Shown here piece by piece: positions 35,660-45,028 of a stretch of DNA of 64,000 bases. Under the pieces are notes generated by a model that ran no database searches, was not told the DNA's origin, and was given only the letters and a program-made list of their open reading frames with translations. Made by a program: the position numbers and the translations under genes. The DNA is from Shewanella eurypsychrophilus. GTDB lineage: Bacteria; Pseudomonadota; Gammaproteobacteria; Enterobacterales; Shewanellaceae. Positions within the stretch are counted from its first letter, which is position 1. Each line of letters begins with the position of its first letter. The stretch covers positions 962,501 through 1,026,500 of the forward strand of contig NZ_CP045503.2 of assembly GCF_007004545.3 (NCBI RefSeq). Direction: 5' to 3'.

Positions 35660-36397
35660 ATGATGGTTCACCAAGAAGTTCATGATATTTCAACTCAGAC
35701 CGGCATGATGAGAACCTACCTCTATCGCCCAAAGGCTGATGGACAGTTTTCTACTGTTATTTTTTATTCAGAAATCTTTCAACAAACAGCACCGATTGCT
35801 CGAGCGGCAGCCATGCTTGCTGGACATGGCTTCGTAGTATTGGTACCAGAAGTATTTCATGAATTGAACCCTATAGGCACAGTTTTAGCTTATGACGATG
35901 CTGGCAAAGATAAGGGTAATGAGGACAAGTTTGCTAAGCCATTAGAGGCTCATGATTCAGATGTTGAGGCATTAGTTAGTTTTGCTAGGTGCCAGTCATT
36001 TTGTAGTAGTCATGTGGGGAGCATGGGGGTTTGTATTGGCGGGCACCTCGCTTTCCGTGCAGCGATTAATCCGGATATCTCTGCCGCTTTTTGCCTCTAT
36101 GCTACCGATATCCACTCGAATACCTTGCCATGTAAAGCAGGTAATGACTCACTCAGTCGTACCCAAGATATCCAGGGAGAGTTAGTGATGGTCTGGGGTA
36201 AGCAAGATCCCCATGTATCGAGTGAAGGACGCAAGTTAATTTATGCTAAGTTAGAAGAGACTGAGAGTAACTTTAGTTGGCTTGAAGTTAACGCAGAGCA
36301 TGCCTTTATGCGTGATGGTGCAGATAGATACGATCCCGCGCTTGCAATGCAGATGTATCAACAGGCCACGTCTTTTTTTCATCGTTTACTCAGATAG
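35660..36397 (+). CDS. Dienelactone hydrolase-family protein
   Basis: 245 residues from the ATG at 35660, which has AGGAAG 6 bp upstream; the frame extends to 35606 without such a signal. Alpha/beta hydrolase with the nucleophilic cysteine in GVCIGGHLA, an acid in VWGKQDPHV and the histidine in AEHAFMRD. The family hydrolyses dienelactones and other small esters; the physiological substrate is not evident. It follows ldhA by about 100 bp. Confidence 0.87.
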   Translation: MMVHQEVHDISTQTGMMRTYLYRPKADGQFSTVIFYSEIFQQTAPIARAAAMLAGHGFVVLVPEVFHELNPIGTVLAYDDAGKDKGNEDKFAKPLEAHDSDVEALVSFARCQSFCSSHVGSMGVCIGGHLAFRAAINPDISAAFCLYATDIHSNTLPCKAGNDSLSRTQDIQGELVMVWGKQDPHVSSEGRKLIYAKLEETESNFSWLEVNAEHAFMRDGADRYDPALAMQMYQQATSFFHRLLR

Positions 36398-36531
36398 GTT
36401 ACTTTAGTCTATTTGCTGGAGGGTCATTGGTGGGCGGCATCCTTGTATCCACCAATGCTCTGTGAATGAATATTTCCTTTCATGGATTGCAGTTCGTATA
36501 ATACCGGCTCAATTTTTAGGAATAGCAGCAG

Positions 36532-37275
36532 ATGCAAGACGAACAGATCCTCCACCAAAGCGAAGATGAATTTGGCCCGCTGATTGTGCTAGATGATAAA
36601 CATATGCGGGTATTATCATTTGGCGATAATGATGAACAGAGCAAACTACTAAAGTCTGAGCCTCATTTACCCCAACACCTCTATCTGCAGGCTATGTTAC
36701 TGGTGCTGCTGTTTATAAAGCCTAAGCGGGTGATTATATTAGGGCTAGGCGGGGGCGGATTGATCCATGCGCTACGTAATTTTGATCGTGGCTTAAAGGT
36801 GACCGCAGTGGAGCTAAGGCAAGGCGTAATCGATATCGCTAAGCGCTACTTTCAGCTTCCCATAGGGAAAAAGCTTACCGTGGAGCATCAAGATGCTAAA
36901 CAGTTTTTAGCCAAACGGGAGCATAAGAAGGCCGATGTGATCTTTGCTGATATCTACGATGGCCAAGGCGTCGATGAAAGTCAGCTTACAGAGGCCTTTA
37001 TTGCCGATGCCGCAGCCATGATAAAAGCCGATGGTTACCTGGTACTTAACTGTTGGAAAGAGCATAGCCAGAACTTAGCTTTGCTTGGCCACCTACAAAA
37101 GCACTTTGTGAATGTTAGAGCCTGTCTCACTGGCAGTGGCAACTGGGTGGTGTTTGCAGGTAAACAGGGCTGCGATATGGGCGCGGCTGAAATTAAAAGA
37201 TCGGCTAATCAACTGGGGCTGCAGCTGGATTTTAATATTGGCCGACATTTGAGTCGGTTTGGCCTTTGGGAATAA
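36532..37275 (+). CDS. Spermidine synthase-like methyltransferase-fold protein
   Basis: 247 residues. The Rossmann core has VIILGLGGGGLIHALR (motif I), AVELRQGVIDIAKRYF (motif II with acidic E) and VIFADIYDGQG, as in spermidine synthase-like proteins, but the N-terminal beta domain of true SpeE is lacking. Such proteins are annotated as spermidine synthase or SAM methyltransferase-like without proven activity. ATG with no strong ribosome-binding site. Confidence 0.75.
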   Translation: MQDEQILHQSEDEFGPLIVLDDKHMRVLSFGDNDEQSKLLKSEPHLPQHLYLQAMLLVLLFIKPKRVIILGLGGGGLIHALRNFDRGLKVTAVELRQGVIDIAKRYFQLPIGKKLTVEHQDAKQFLAKREHKKADVIFADIYDGQGVDESQLTEAFIADAAAMIKADGYLVLNCWKEHSQNLALLGHLQKHFVNVRACLTGSGNWVVFAGKQGCDMGAAEIKRSANQLGLQLDFNIGRHLSRFGLWE

Positions 37276-37907
37276 CAAGTTGGCAATAGAGAGTTACTAG
37301 CTTCGAATGAAGCTTGATGACATTTTCTTTTGGTTTATTCTCTAGTAGGTCGTTGCCCAGTCTCTTCGATTGCTGTTCATTGTTAAAGTCCTAGTAGCAC
37401 TTCTTCGTGCTCAGTATTTGGGTCAGAGTAAAATAGCCTCTAAAAGAAAATAGGATCAGAGTAATATTTCACTTCTGCCACCTCAGAGCTCGAGTTTGGT
37501 ATCAGTTTTCGGAGTGGAAAGACCTCTCTTTGAATCGAATTTATATCTAAGAGCCACGCCGTGTCACATATGTGTTGACGCATCCCCCACCGAGTAGGTG
37601 TTAGGTAGCAATAAAGGATTGGCATACGATAAACTGCCAAAAGCCAATCCCGCTAAATGAATCCAGCTCTAAGCTACTCGCTAGTAATACCAATCGGTAT
37701 AACCCACTTTGTATGCTGCCTAAACAACGAGACCCTAATTCAGTTTGTTAATTGTACATCAAGCTGCATTTCGTAAAAACCGATTAGGATGATAGGTTTT
37801 ACCCGTTATCCTTAATCGAACTCCTTGGTTATTATCTTCACATCGAAAACGAACTGACGGATCAACCCCGTTAGTTGAAAGATTTAATAACCTTTACGGA
37901 GCACAAC
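37276..37907. other. 632-bp gap with decayed repeat DNA and the ahpC promoter region
   Basis: No convincing gene. Two similar blocks, TTGGGTCAGAGTAAAATA (about 37419-37436) and TAGGATCAGAGTAATATT (about 37451-37468), resemble the GGGTCAGAGTAAAA ends seen at RAYT/IS200-related repeats, so 37419-37640 may be a remnant of one. A dyad ATACCAATCGGTAT lies at about 37688-37701. The final 150 bp would contain the ahpC promoter; I could not convince myself of an OxyR site. Confidence 0.35.
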
Positions 37908-38477
37908 ATGCATCAGTCAATTATCAACACAACAATCCAGCCTTTCTCTGCAACAGCTTTTCATAATAACGATTTCGTTGAGGTTTCTGAGCAAGACCTT
38001 CTAGGCAAATGGTCTGTTGTTTTCTTCTACCCTGCTGACTTTACATTCGTATGTCCTACTGAGCTAGGCGATATGGCTGACCATTACGCTAAGCTACAAG
38101 AGATGGGCGTTGAAGTTTACTCAGTTTCGACTGACACTCACTTCACACATAAAGCATGGCACGATACTTCTGACACTATCAACAAGATTAAGTACCCAAT
38201 GATTGGTGATCCAACTGGCGCAATTACTCGTAGCTTCGGTGTGATGATTGAAGAAGATGGCCTAGCACTTCGTGGCACTTTTGTTATCAACCCTGAAGGT
38301 CAGATTAAAATTGCTGAAGTTCATGACCTAGGCATTGGCCGTAGCGCATCAGAGTTAGTTCGTAAAATCCAAGCTGCACAGTATGTTGCAACTCACGATG
38401 GCGAAGTTTGTCCAGCTGCATGGCAGCCAGGTGCAGAGACTCTAGCCCCATCTCTAGACCTAGTCGGTAAAATTTAA
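37908..38477 (+). CDS. ahpC: Alkyl hydroperoxide reductase peroxiredoxin subunit
   Basis: 189 residues from the ATG at 37908, preceded by GGAG; the frame extends upstream to 37875 but that start is unsupported and AhpC is normally about 187 residues. The peroxidatic cysteine is in FTFVCPTEL (about 48) and the resolving cysteine in EVCPAAW (about 167), a typical 2-Cys peroxiredoxin. It reduces hydrogen peroxide and organic peroxides and is re-reduced by AhpF, encoded 174 bp downstream. Confidence 0.96.
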   Translation: MHQSIINTTIQPFSATAFHNNDFVEVSEQDLLGKWSVVFFYPADFTFVCPTELGDMADHYAKLQEMGVEVYSVSTDTHFTHKAWHDTSDTINKIKYPMIGDPTGAITRSFGVMIEEDGLALRGTFVINPEGQIKIAEVHDLGIGRSASELVRKIQAAQYVATHDGEVCPAAWQPGAETLAPSLDLVGKI

Positions 38478-38651
38478 TTTTACTCTAAACCAATCATTTG
38501 CTTCATCTCCTGAATGATTGGCGGCTTAAGTGCATAAATATTTAGTACTTAAGCCCAGATTTATCTCCTTTGCTAGCTCCAATCCCCCCTTTTAGATTAG
38601 GGCTAGCGAACTTCATCTATGTAAAACATATTCTATTCTCTAGGAGTCATC

Positions 38652-40229
38652 ATGTTGGATGCGAATCTAAAAAATCAACTGAAAACCTACCTGCAAAACC
38701 TCAAGCGCCCAGTTGAACTTGTCGTGTCTGCAGATGATAGTCCAAAAGCACTTGAGCTTAAGTCACTGGCACAAGATATCGATAGCCTGTCTTCATTGGT
38801 GTCAATATCTGAAGCTCAAGGCGCAAGAATGCCTTCTATGAAGGTGACTAGCCCAGAAACAGCTACAAGCATAACCTTTGCTGGATTGCCTATGGGCCAT
38901 GAATTCACCTCATTAGTACTAGCATTACTGCATACTGGTGGCCACCCATTAAAATTAGATGAGCAAGTCATCGCACAAATTAAAGCGCTACCGGGTGAGT
39001 ACCATTTCGAAACTTATGTGTCACTGAGCTGCCAAAACTGCCCTGATGTGGTTCAGGCATTGAACATGATGGCCGCAGTCAATCCAAATATTACGAATGT
39101 GATGATCGATGGTTCACTGTTTCAAACTGAAGTATTTGAGCGTGACATATTAGCCGTGCCTTCCGTATACCTAAATGGTGAACCTTTTGCACAGGGACGG
39201 ATCAGTCTAGGTGAGATACTGAATAAAATTGATACTGGTGCAGCGAGTCGTCAAGCTGAGCAACTCGATAAGAAATCTGCCTTTGATATGCTTGTTGTCG
39301 GCGGTGGTCCAGCAGGTGCTGCTGCGGCAATCTATTCGGCGCGCAAGGGGCTAAACACAGGTGTTGTAGCCGATAAGTTTGGTGGACAAGTCGCTGAAAC
39401 AGTAGCTATTGAGAACTTTATTTCAGTAAAAGCAACAGAGGGTCCAAAGCTGGTTGCTAACCTTGAATCCCATGTGCGTGAATATGATGTCGATGTGATG
39501 GACAATCAGCGTGGCGTAAAGCTAACACCTAACCAAGGTGCGAATGGTTTTCATGAATTAGAACTTGAAAATGGTGCCAAATTGCAGAGTCAGACCTTGC
39601 TTTTAGCGACAGGTGCTCGCTGGCGTGAAATGAATGTACCTGGTGAGCAGGAGTATCGTGGTAAGGGCGTTGCTTACTGTCCCCATTGCGATGGCCCCTT
39701 GTTTAAAGGTAAGCGAGTTGCAGTCATAGGTGGTGGTAACTCTGGTATAGAAGCGGCAATAGATCTGGCAAACATTGTTGAGCATGTTACCGTGCTAGAA
39801 TTCGATTCTAAGCTTAGAGCCGATGATGTACTGCAACGTAAAGCTGCATCTATGGGCAATATTAAAATCATCACTCAGGCTCAGACGACTGAAGTACTTG
39901 GTGATGGTTCACGAGTGAATGGCCTTAATTACACTGATAGAGCCACTGGTGAGCAGCATAGGGTTGAGCTTGCAGGCATCTTCGTTCAGATAGGTTTAAT
40001 TCCTAATACAGAGTGGCTTAAAGGTGTTGTCGATTTAACCCCAAGAGGTGAGATCATTGTCGATGAGCGTGGTCAAACATCTATTCCTGGTGTATTTGCA
40101 GCGGGTGATGTAACAAATTCACCTTATAAGCAGATCATTATTGCCATGGGGAGTGGTGCTACTGCTTCTTTAGGGGCTTTTGATTATCTGATCAGAAATA
40201 GTGTGCCGGAGCAAAAGTCGGCAGCCTAA
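38652..40229 (+). CDS. ahpF: Alkyl hydroperoxide reductase flavoprotein subunit
   Basis: 525 residues. Tandem thioredoxin-fold N-terminal domain with redox site SCQNCPD (about 128-132), FAD-binding [10 protein letters not shown] (about 218), the second redox pair in YCPHCDG and NAD-binding [10 protein letters not shown]. It passes electrons from NADH to AhpC. ATG preceded by AGGAG. Spaced 174 bp from ahpC, so it may have its own promoter as well as read-through. Confidence 0.96.
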   Translation: MLDANLKNQLKTYLQNLKRPVELVVSADDSPKALELKSLAQDIDSLSSLVSISEAQGARMPSMKVTSPETATSITFAGLPMGHEFTSLVLALLHTGGHPLKLDEQVIAQIKALPGEYHFETYVSLSCQNCPDVVQALNMMAAVNPNITNVMIDGSLFQTEVFERDILAVPSVYLNGEPFAQGRISLGEILNKIDTGAASRQAEQLDKKSAFDMLVVGGGPAGAAAAIYSARKGLNTGVVADKFGGQVAETVAIENFISVKATEGPKLVANLESHVREYDVDVMDNQRGVKLTPNQGANGFHELELENGAKLQSQTLLLATGARWREMNVPGEQEYRGKGVAYCPHCDGPLFKGKRVAVIGGGNSGIEAAIDLANIVEHVTVLEFDSKLRADDVLQRKAASMGNIKIITQAQTTEVLGDGSRVNGLNYTDRATGEQHRVELAGIFVQIGLIPNTEWLKGVVDLTPRGEIIVDERGQTSIPGVFAAGDVTNSPYKQIIIAMGSGATASLGAFDYLIRNSVPEQKSAA

Positions 40230-40278
40230 AGCACTCAGTAATTTCCAAATAAAACCGTCAGCGATTTTCAAATAGAGC

Positions 40279-40309
40279 AGTCAGCCATAAATGCTGGCTG
40301 TTTTTTTTT
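40279..40309 (+). terminator. Terminator after ahpF
   Basis: CAGCCA-TAAATG-CTGGCTG-type stem followed by nine T. Confidence 0.82.
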
Positions 40310-40383
40310 GTCCGTTTATAATCACAAGCTAAAGCAAGTTAAAAAGCTGAAATTAAAGGTTTTACAATTAGTCGGGTGATTAA

Positions 40384-41511
40384 ATGGATCTAGTTTTACC
40401 CTCATCGGAAATGCAATTAAAAAAAGAATGTCATCTATATCTAATAAAAGGTGGCAAGTGGGCGGCATTAATGTCGGTGTTTATTTTAGTTGCTATGCTG
40501 GCAAATATTGCCTTTCAAACTTCTAAAGTATTGCTCGCATCGAATATCATTTTATATATGTTACCTATTTTGCTCACTATTTTTGCTGCCGGTGTCGTGG
40601 TTCGAGTGTATTCAACTCACGAGATATCTAATAAAGCATTTCTAACCTATCTCTTTGCTTTAGAGTTCAGCTGGTTATTTTTGATCTGGATGATATTTGA
40701 TAGCTCAGAAGATATTTTTGCCGGCAATGCAGCTCTGGCTGGTGTCGAGTCCATCGTAGATGTGCTTGTTTTAACTTTTGCAATCGCGCTATTTTGCGAT
40801 AGAAAAATAATGTTGATGGGTGTGTTACCTTTAATGCTACTGAGCTTTTTTCTACGGGTAACAGAGATCCCAGATAACTACTTTTTTCCTTTAACTAAGT
40901 TTCTCTGTTTCTTTGCAATTATAGTTTCAGGGCAGAGAGTGCTTTACACTTGGTTTGAAAAAGCCATTGTCAGAGACGTTGAAAAGCAACATTTATTAAA
41001 GCATTTCAGGCGAATGGCGTTAGTAGATGGATTGACTAATATCAGTAATCGCCGCCATTTTGACGAAATATTATCCCAAGAAATTCGAGCCGCTGAGAGA
41101 AATAATCATCCACTTTGTTTGATCTTAATCGATGTCGACTTTTTTAAAAGATTGAATGATAGTTTAGGCCACCAAGTTGGAGATGACTGTTTGGTGGCTT
41201 TAGCTAAAGTGCTGACAGGAGTGGCTAACCGCCCTAGAGACCTTGCCGCGCGCTATGGCGGTGAAGAATTTGTTATTTTACTGCCAGATACTGATTTGGA
41301 TGGAAGCCTGAAGATTGCAGAAAAATTGAAAATGCTATTGGCGAAGGCTAAAATTAGTCATCCAGATTCCGAGGTTAGTCAGTTTGTCACAGTATCTCAA
41401 GGTGTTTGCCAATGGAAAGCTGAAATGGGACAAGAGCAGTTGATGGAGAGTGCTGATAAGCTACTTTATAAAGCTAAATCATCAGGAAGAAATCAATACA
41501 TGCTTGAATGA
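40384..41511 (+). CDS. Membrane diguanylate cyclase (GGDEF domain)
   Basis: 375 residues. Six hydrophobic segments fill about residues 20-195, followed by a GGDEF domain with LVDGLTNISNRRHFDEIL at its start and the active-site loop RYGGEEFVILLP (GGEEF variant, active in known enzymes). It should make cyclic di-GMP at the inner membrane in response to an unknown signal. No inhibitory RxxD is obvious five residues before the loop. Single gene ending in a strong terminator. Confidence 0.92.
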   Translation: MDLVLPSSEMQLKKECHLYLIKGGKWAALMSVFILVAMLANIAFQTSKVLLASNIILYMLPILLTIFAAGVVVRVYSTHEISNKAFLTYLFALEFSWLFLIWMIFDSSEDIFAGNAALAGVESIVDVLVLTFAIALFCDRKIMLMGVLPLMLLSFFLRVTEIPDNYFFPLTKFLCFFAIIVSGQRVLYTWFEKAIVRDVEKQHLLKHFRRMALVDGLTNISNRRHFDEILSQEIRAAERNNHPLCLILIDVDFFKRLNDSLGHQVGDDCLVALAKVLTGVANRPRDLAARYGGEEFVILLPDTDLDGSLKIAEKLKMLLAKAKISHPDSEVSQFVTVSQGVCQWKAEMGQEQLMESADKLLYKAKSSGRNQYMLE

Positions 41512-41551
41512 GCGATGTATAAGTCACTTGTTGATATTGATGGGATAAAAA

Positions 41552-41587
41552 AACTCAACATCTAATGTAGATATTGAGTTTTTATTA
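41552..41587. terminator. Bidirectional terminator
   Basis: AACTCAACATCT-AATGT-AGATATTGAGTT with A-run before and T-run after, between the converging cyclase gene and the 64-residue gene. A short TGACTC microsatellite-like tract follows at about 41589-41611. Confidence 0.8.
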
Positions 41588-41649
41588 TCTGACTCTGACT
41601 CTGACTCACTTGGCTTTGGTTCAGTTGACTATGGTTTAACTGAGTTGAG

Positions 41650-41844
41650 TCAGACTTTAATGTTGATATTGTGACCAGAGTTACCCACTGGCGTAGAGGT
41701 TGCTGGTTCAGCTGCTTGGATAAGTTGAAGAGCTATATCACCTTCTACTTCTTGCTGCTCTTTCGCTAACTGCGCGACTTTGACACCAATATTGCCATTA
41801 CTTAAGTTAGGTTCAATATTCGCTGTACCTATTGTAACTGCCAT
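41650..41844 (-). CDS. Small YjfB-like protein
   Basis: 64 residues, no signal peptide. The layout, a short N-terminus, an amphipathic helix with KVAQLAKEQQEVEGDIALQLIQAA and a C-terminus ending GHNINIKV, resembles the YjfB family of small proteins sometimes called putative motility proteins, which end in GQN(I/V)(N/D). Function unknown. Confidence 0.6.
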   Translation of the reverse strand: MAVTIGTANIEPNLSNGNIGVKVAQLAKEQQEVEGDIALQLIQAAEPATSTPVGNSGHNINIKV

Positions 41845-41971
41845 TGAGCTTTCCCCATTTAAACTCGTTATTTCAATATAGTGTTATCGACAGACTTTGG
41901 CGAACCTTTAGCCATTTTTTATCTATGGGGCAGCTAAATATCAGCGGCCCACCGACTTTTACCGAGAAGAA

Positions 41972-43360
41972 TTACCTGATCACCTTGCGGATCATCGTAA
42001 TGATAAGGCTGAGTAGAATGGACCCTGCAATTAGCATGATAGCGAGCACCGGACTTTGCAGTGAAACTGGGTCTATTGCCAGCATGATACCCATGCCTAC
42101 CATCATGATCCCAGACATCAATTTAAGTGTTTGACCCTCTTTTTCTGTCAATTTACGTTTCCCCATTGTTGCGCTAAACACAATAACTATGATTGCCAAT
42201 GGGATAACATAAACGATGTTATAAAAAACCAGGTACATATAGCGCTCTATATCAGGGAGATCATGCATTGAGAGCACGCTGGTATAGATCATTGGAAAAC
42301 CTGCGGTACAAAGCAGTTCGTAGGCGTTGGCTAAAATCGATAATACAACAGTGCCACCTATCATGGCTGCCATTGAGCTTGCGTTGGTTAATTTCCCCAT
42401 ACGCTTTATCAAGCCGGTACGGTTCTCTGCCGACATCGATAGACTCACTTCTCCTTTAGTAAAGAAGTAGTCTTTGATATTAATGAGCCCGGCAACGAGT
42501 GCTAATAACCCAGCACCGAGAATGATCAAACTGCCATCACTTCCCGCACCAAGTAAGGTGAAGATGTTGAGCCAGGCGATCATAAACAGGAAGTAGATAA
42601 AGCCTGAGAAGAAAACAAATATTCCACCAACAATCAGCATCCGTGTTCGGCTTTTAGCGTTAACCATGATTGATAGCAAAAATAGTAAAACGAAGAATGC
42701 GCAGGGATTAAAAGCATCTACGCCAGCTAATACCACAGTGAGTAAAGGTAGGGATAATTTTTCCGGAGCAACAACGCCAATAAAAGGCAGTTCAACCGGC
42801 TGTACACTCGCGAGCTCTGTCTCATTACTGCCTAATTCGCAGGTTCCCTCTGATGCAGTCTCACTGCAAGTGCCAAATAGAGGTGCATGCTCCTCTTCAC
42901 CGAGAGTCGTTTCAGGATCATCATCAATCACAGTCCCGCCTAATGAGCGATAGCAAGCTTTGAGATTGTTAAGCAGGTATTTTCCAGTAACCGCTTCACT
43001 ACCGTAGCCGACAGTGGCTTTATCACAGGCCGCAAGATAAGGCACCGAGCGGGCTGGAGTTTCGGTTTTTTCGGCTATGCTTTGCCAAATATCCATGGTT
43101 CCTGGCTCTGAAACTAGATGAGCTTGCAGATCTATCCAAGGGTAACGTTCAGCTAAAGAATCTATAAAAGGGTGGGCTTGTGCACAGTGCGGACATGTCT
43201 TAGACCAAAAGAAGTAGAGCTTTATTTTTAGCTCTCCTTTGTGATCAACATAGTGCCAGGTCTTATCTTGATGTTCAGCCTGAACGGGGGCAGGTGTATT
43301 TGCTAAGGTGGAAAATGAACTCAGGCAAAAAATGATAAGTAAGAGTATTGCTTTAACCAT
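41972..43360 (-). CDS. Thioredoxin-domain / CcdA-like transmembrane fusion protein
   Basis: 462 residues from the ATG at 43360, preceded by GGAGGG; the frame extends to 43453 without support. Signal peptide (KAILLLIIFCLSSFSTLA), a thioredoxin-like domain with CPHC (about 44-47), a linker with four cysteines, then six or so spans of a CcdA/DsbD-type domain with paired cysteines in AFNPCAFFVL and LLCTAGFP. Electrons from cytoplasmic thioredoxin would cross through the membrane cysteines to the periplasmic domain. The order is reversed from a plain CcdA plus separate Trx. Substrate unknown. Confidence 0.83.
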   Translation of the reverse strand: MVKAILLLIIFCLSSFSTLANTPAPVQAEHQDKTWHYVDHKGELKIKLYFFWSKTCPHCAQAHPFIDSLAERYPWIDLQAHLVSEPGTMDIWQSIAEKTETPARSVPYLAACDKATVGYGSEAVTGKYLLNNLKACYRSLGGTVIDDDPETTLGEEEHAPLFGTCSETASEGTCELGSNETELASVQPVELPFIGVVAPEKLSLPLLTVVLAGVDAFNPCAFFVLLFLLSIMVNAKSRTRMLIVGGIFVFFSGFIYFLFMIAWLNIFTLLGAGSDGSLIILGAGLLALVAGLINIKDYFFTKGEVSLSMSAENRTGLIKRMGKLTNASSMAAMIGGTVVLSILANAYELLCTAGFPMIYTSVLSMHDLPDIERYMYLVFYNIVYVIPLAIIVIVFSATMGKRKLTEKEGQTLKLMSGIMMVGMGIMLAIDPVSLQSPVLAIMLIAGSILLSLIITMIRKVIR

Positions 43361-43703
43361 GCTCCCTCCAATGGGGTACGATAGAAATTGTTCTGTAATA
43401 AATATCTTACTAATATTTATCATTATGGATAAATTTGTATTCAATAAATGCAACAGAAATCTCGATTTAATTGGAATTGGGAACTGGGGCTGATTTATCG
43501 AATATTGTTTAAACTAAATGTCATCGGAGTTGTCACTGTGGGGCAATCATTGTGGGATTTGCATCATTGTGGGATTGGCATCATGTTGGAGTTATTCGTT
43601 AAAAGTCTGAGGCAGACAGATTAATGAGAGCCAGAGGTTGGCTCATCATCTTTAATCATATAGTGTTTTTTCTCGTGTCAGTTTGAGCTTGTTGCTTGAG
43701 CTT
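43361..43703. other. 343-bp gap with an 18-bp tandem duplicate
   Basis: AT-rich. TCATTGTGGGATTTGCA and TCATTGTGGGATTGGCA stand in tandem at about 43546-43580. Nothing else supported. Confidence 0.5.
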
Positions 43704-44129
43704 TCATTTTTCAGAGTGAGTGTTTGCTAGCATCTTGTCATGTTGTGATGCTTCATTATGACACCAACTGATATTTACATCTCTAAGCTCTTCGCTACTC
43801 GCGGTTAATATGCGGCTGATAATAGGTGCAGAGTAGCTAGATTTAGTCAGGTACTCTTTTATTCTATCGATTCTGCGATTGGCCAGCCACATATTGTATT
43901 TACGTACATTTGTATCTTGCTGTTGTTCCTGTATCTGGAACTCGAGTAGTAGATAACCTGACTTACCTGCTGATGTTTCGATTAATTCATCAAGCTGTTT
44001 AGTATATTGGCTTGGGAAATATGAACTATTTTTGGCATAAGGGATTTCTGTTATATGCGTATTGATATCACAGTGAGCCAGAGCGCCGCTGGTAAACAGT
44101 ATAATAAAAAGGGAAATGATTGCTTTCAT
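43704..44129 (-). CDS. Small periplasmic OmpA-like protein
   Basis: 141 residues from the ATG at 44129 (AAGGAG upstream); an in-frame TTG two codons earlier is unlikely. Signal peptide MKAIISLFIILFTSGALA. The middle has a pattern resembling the OmpA C-terminal fold, with LLEFQIQEQQ then NMWLANRRIDRIKEYL in the position of the N..LS..RA..V..YL motif, but the usual D and R peptidoglycan ligands are not clear. Two cysteines. A divergent or degenerate OmpA-like protein; function unknown. Confidence 0.6.
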   Translation of the reverse strand: MKAIISLFIILFTSGALAHCDINTHITEIPYAKNSSYFPSQYTKQLDELIETSAGKSGYLLLEFQIQEQQQDTNVRKYNMWLANRRIDRIKEYLTKSSYSAPIISRILTASSEELRDVNISWCHNEASQHDKMLANTHSEK

Positions 44130-44512
44130 CTTCAACTCCTTTGAAGCAATGCCCAGAAGGCCATATGATTAGATAAATATTTATGGTCTAGATAGGTAAT
44201 TTTAGGTGCAAATTTAAGTCAATGCAGGATTAAAATCAATCCATTGAATCGTTAGTTTTTTTGACAAAAGTGCATTGATGGACGTGAGATTACTAGTGTC
44301 ATTTATCAGACGGAAACTAAAGCCTTTGTGGGCTTCACTTATCGGACTTTAATGACATTTTATTGACTGCTAAATAAACTAAAATAAAAATATATAATTT
44401 ACATAAGGCAAGTAGATTTCATGTTCAGATCTCGGCTTTTGGTTAAATAAAGTCGCTTTACTCCTTAAAAATAAGTATATTGTGCACAATGTAACTAATC
44501 AGTGTTTCTATT
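44130..44512. promoter_or_regulatory. Divergent region with OhrR-type operator
   Basis: TA-N-ATTGTGCACAAT-N-TA at 44476-44493 contains a perfect 12-bp palindrome (44479-44490) about 22 bp upstream of the MarR/OhrR gene, the place expected for an autoregulatory operator. The rest of the region is AT-rich and unremarkable. Confidence 0.6.
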
Positions 44513-44962
44513 ATGTCTAAAACTCAAGACCTCAATCCACTATCACTCGATAATCAAGTCTGTTTTTCTCTCTATAGTGCGGCCAATGCTATGGTGAGAG
44601 CCTATCGTCCTTTATTGAATGAATTAGACCTGACTTACCCTCAATATTTAGCCATGATGGTACTTTGGCAGCATCAAGGCATTAGTGTGAAAACGTTAGG
44701 GGATAAGTTGCACCTTGATTCCGGGACCTTAACGCCCTTATTAAAGCGTCTTGAGTCTAAGGGCTGGATAAGCCGTGGTCGAAGTGAAACTGATGAAAGA
44801 GTTCGGGTGCTACATGTGACCGACTCGGGGACTGCACTTAAAGAACTTGCAGCAAAAATTCCACAGCAGATGCGATGTAAGCTAGGTGCTGACGCTGAAA
44901 GCTTTACTGAGCTCAAAACACTCTGTGATCAAGCTTACCAAGTATTAAGTGCTGAAAAATAA
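44513..44962 (+). CDS. MarR-family regulator, OhrR-like organic hydroperoxide sensor
   Basis: 149 residues. N-terminal NQVCFSLYSAANAM carries the redox cysteine (about 18) in the OhrR context, with YPQYLAMMVLW after it; the winged helix includes SVKTLGDKLHLDSGTLTPLLKRLESKGW and RSETDERVRVLHVT. OhrR represses the peroxidase gene ohr until its cysteine is oxidised. No ohr gene is next to it; the neighbour is a GlpD-like dehydrogenase 66 bp downstream. Confidence 0.85.
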   Translation: MSKTQDLNPLSLDNQVCFSLYSAANAMVRAYRPLLNELDLTYPQYLAMMVLWQHQGISVKTLGDKLHLDSGTLTPLLKRLESKGWISRGRSETDERVRVLHVTDSGTALKELAAKIPQQMRCKLGADAESFTELKTLCDQAYQVLSAEK

Positions 44963-45028
44963 TTGAGCTTGTAATTTTTGTTAAACATTTGTGTTATCTT
45001 GGTTTTATCCTAGCTACGAGAATAAACC

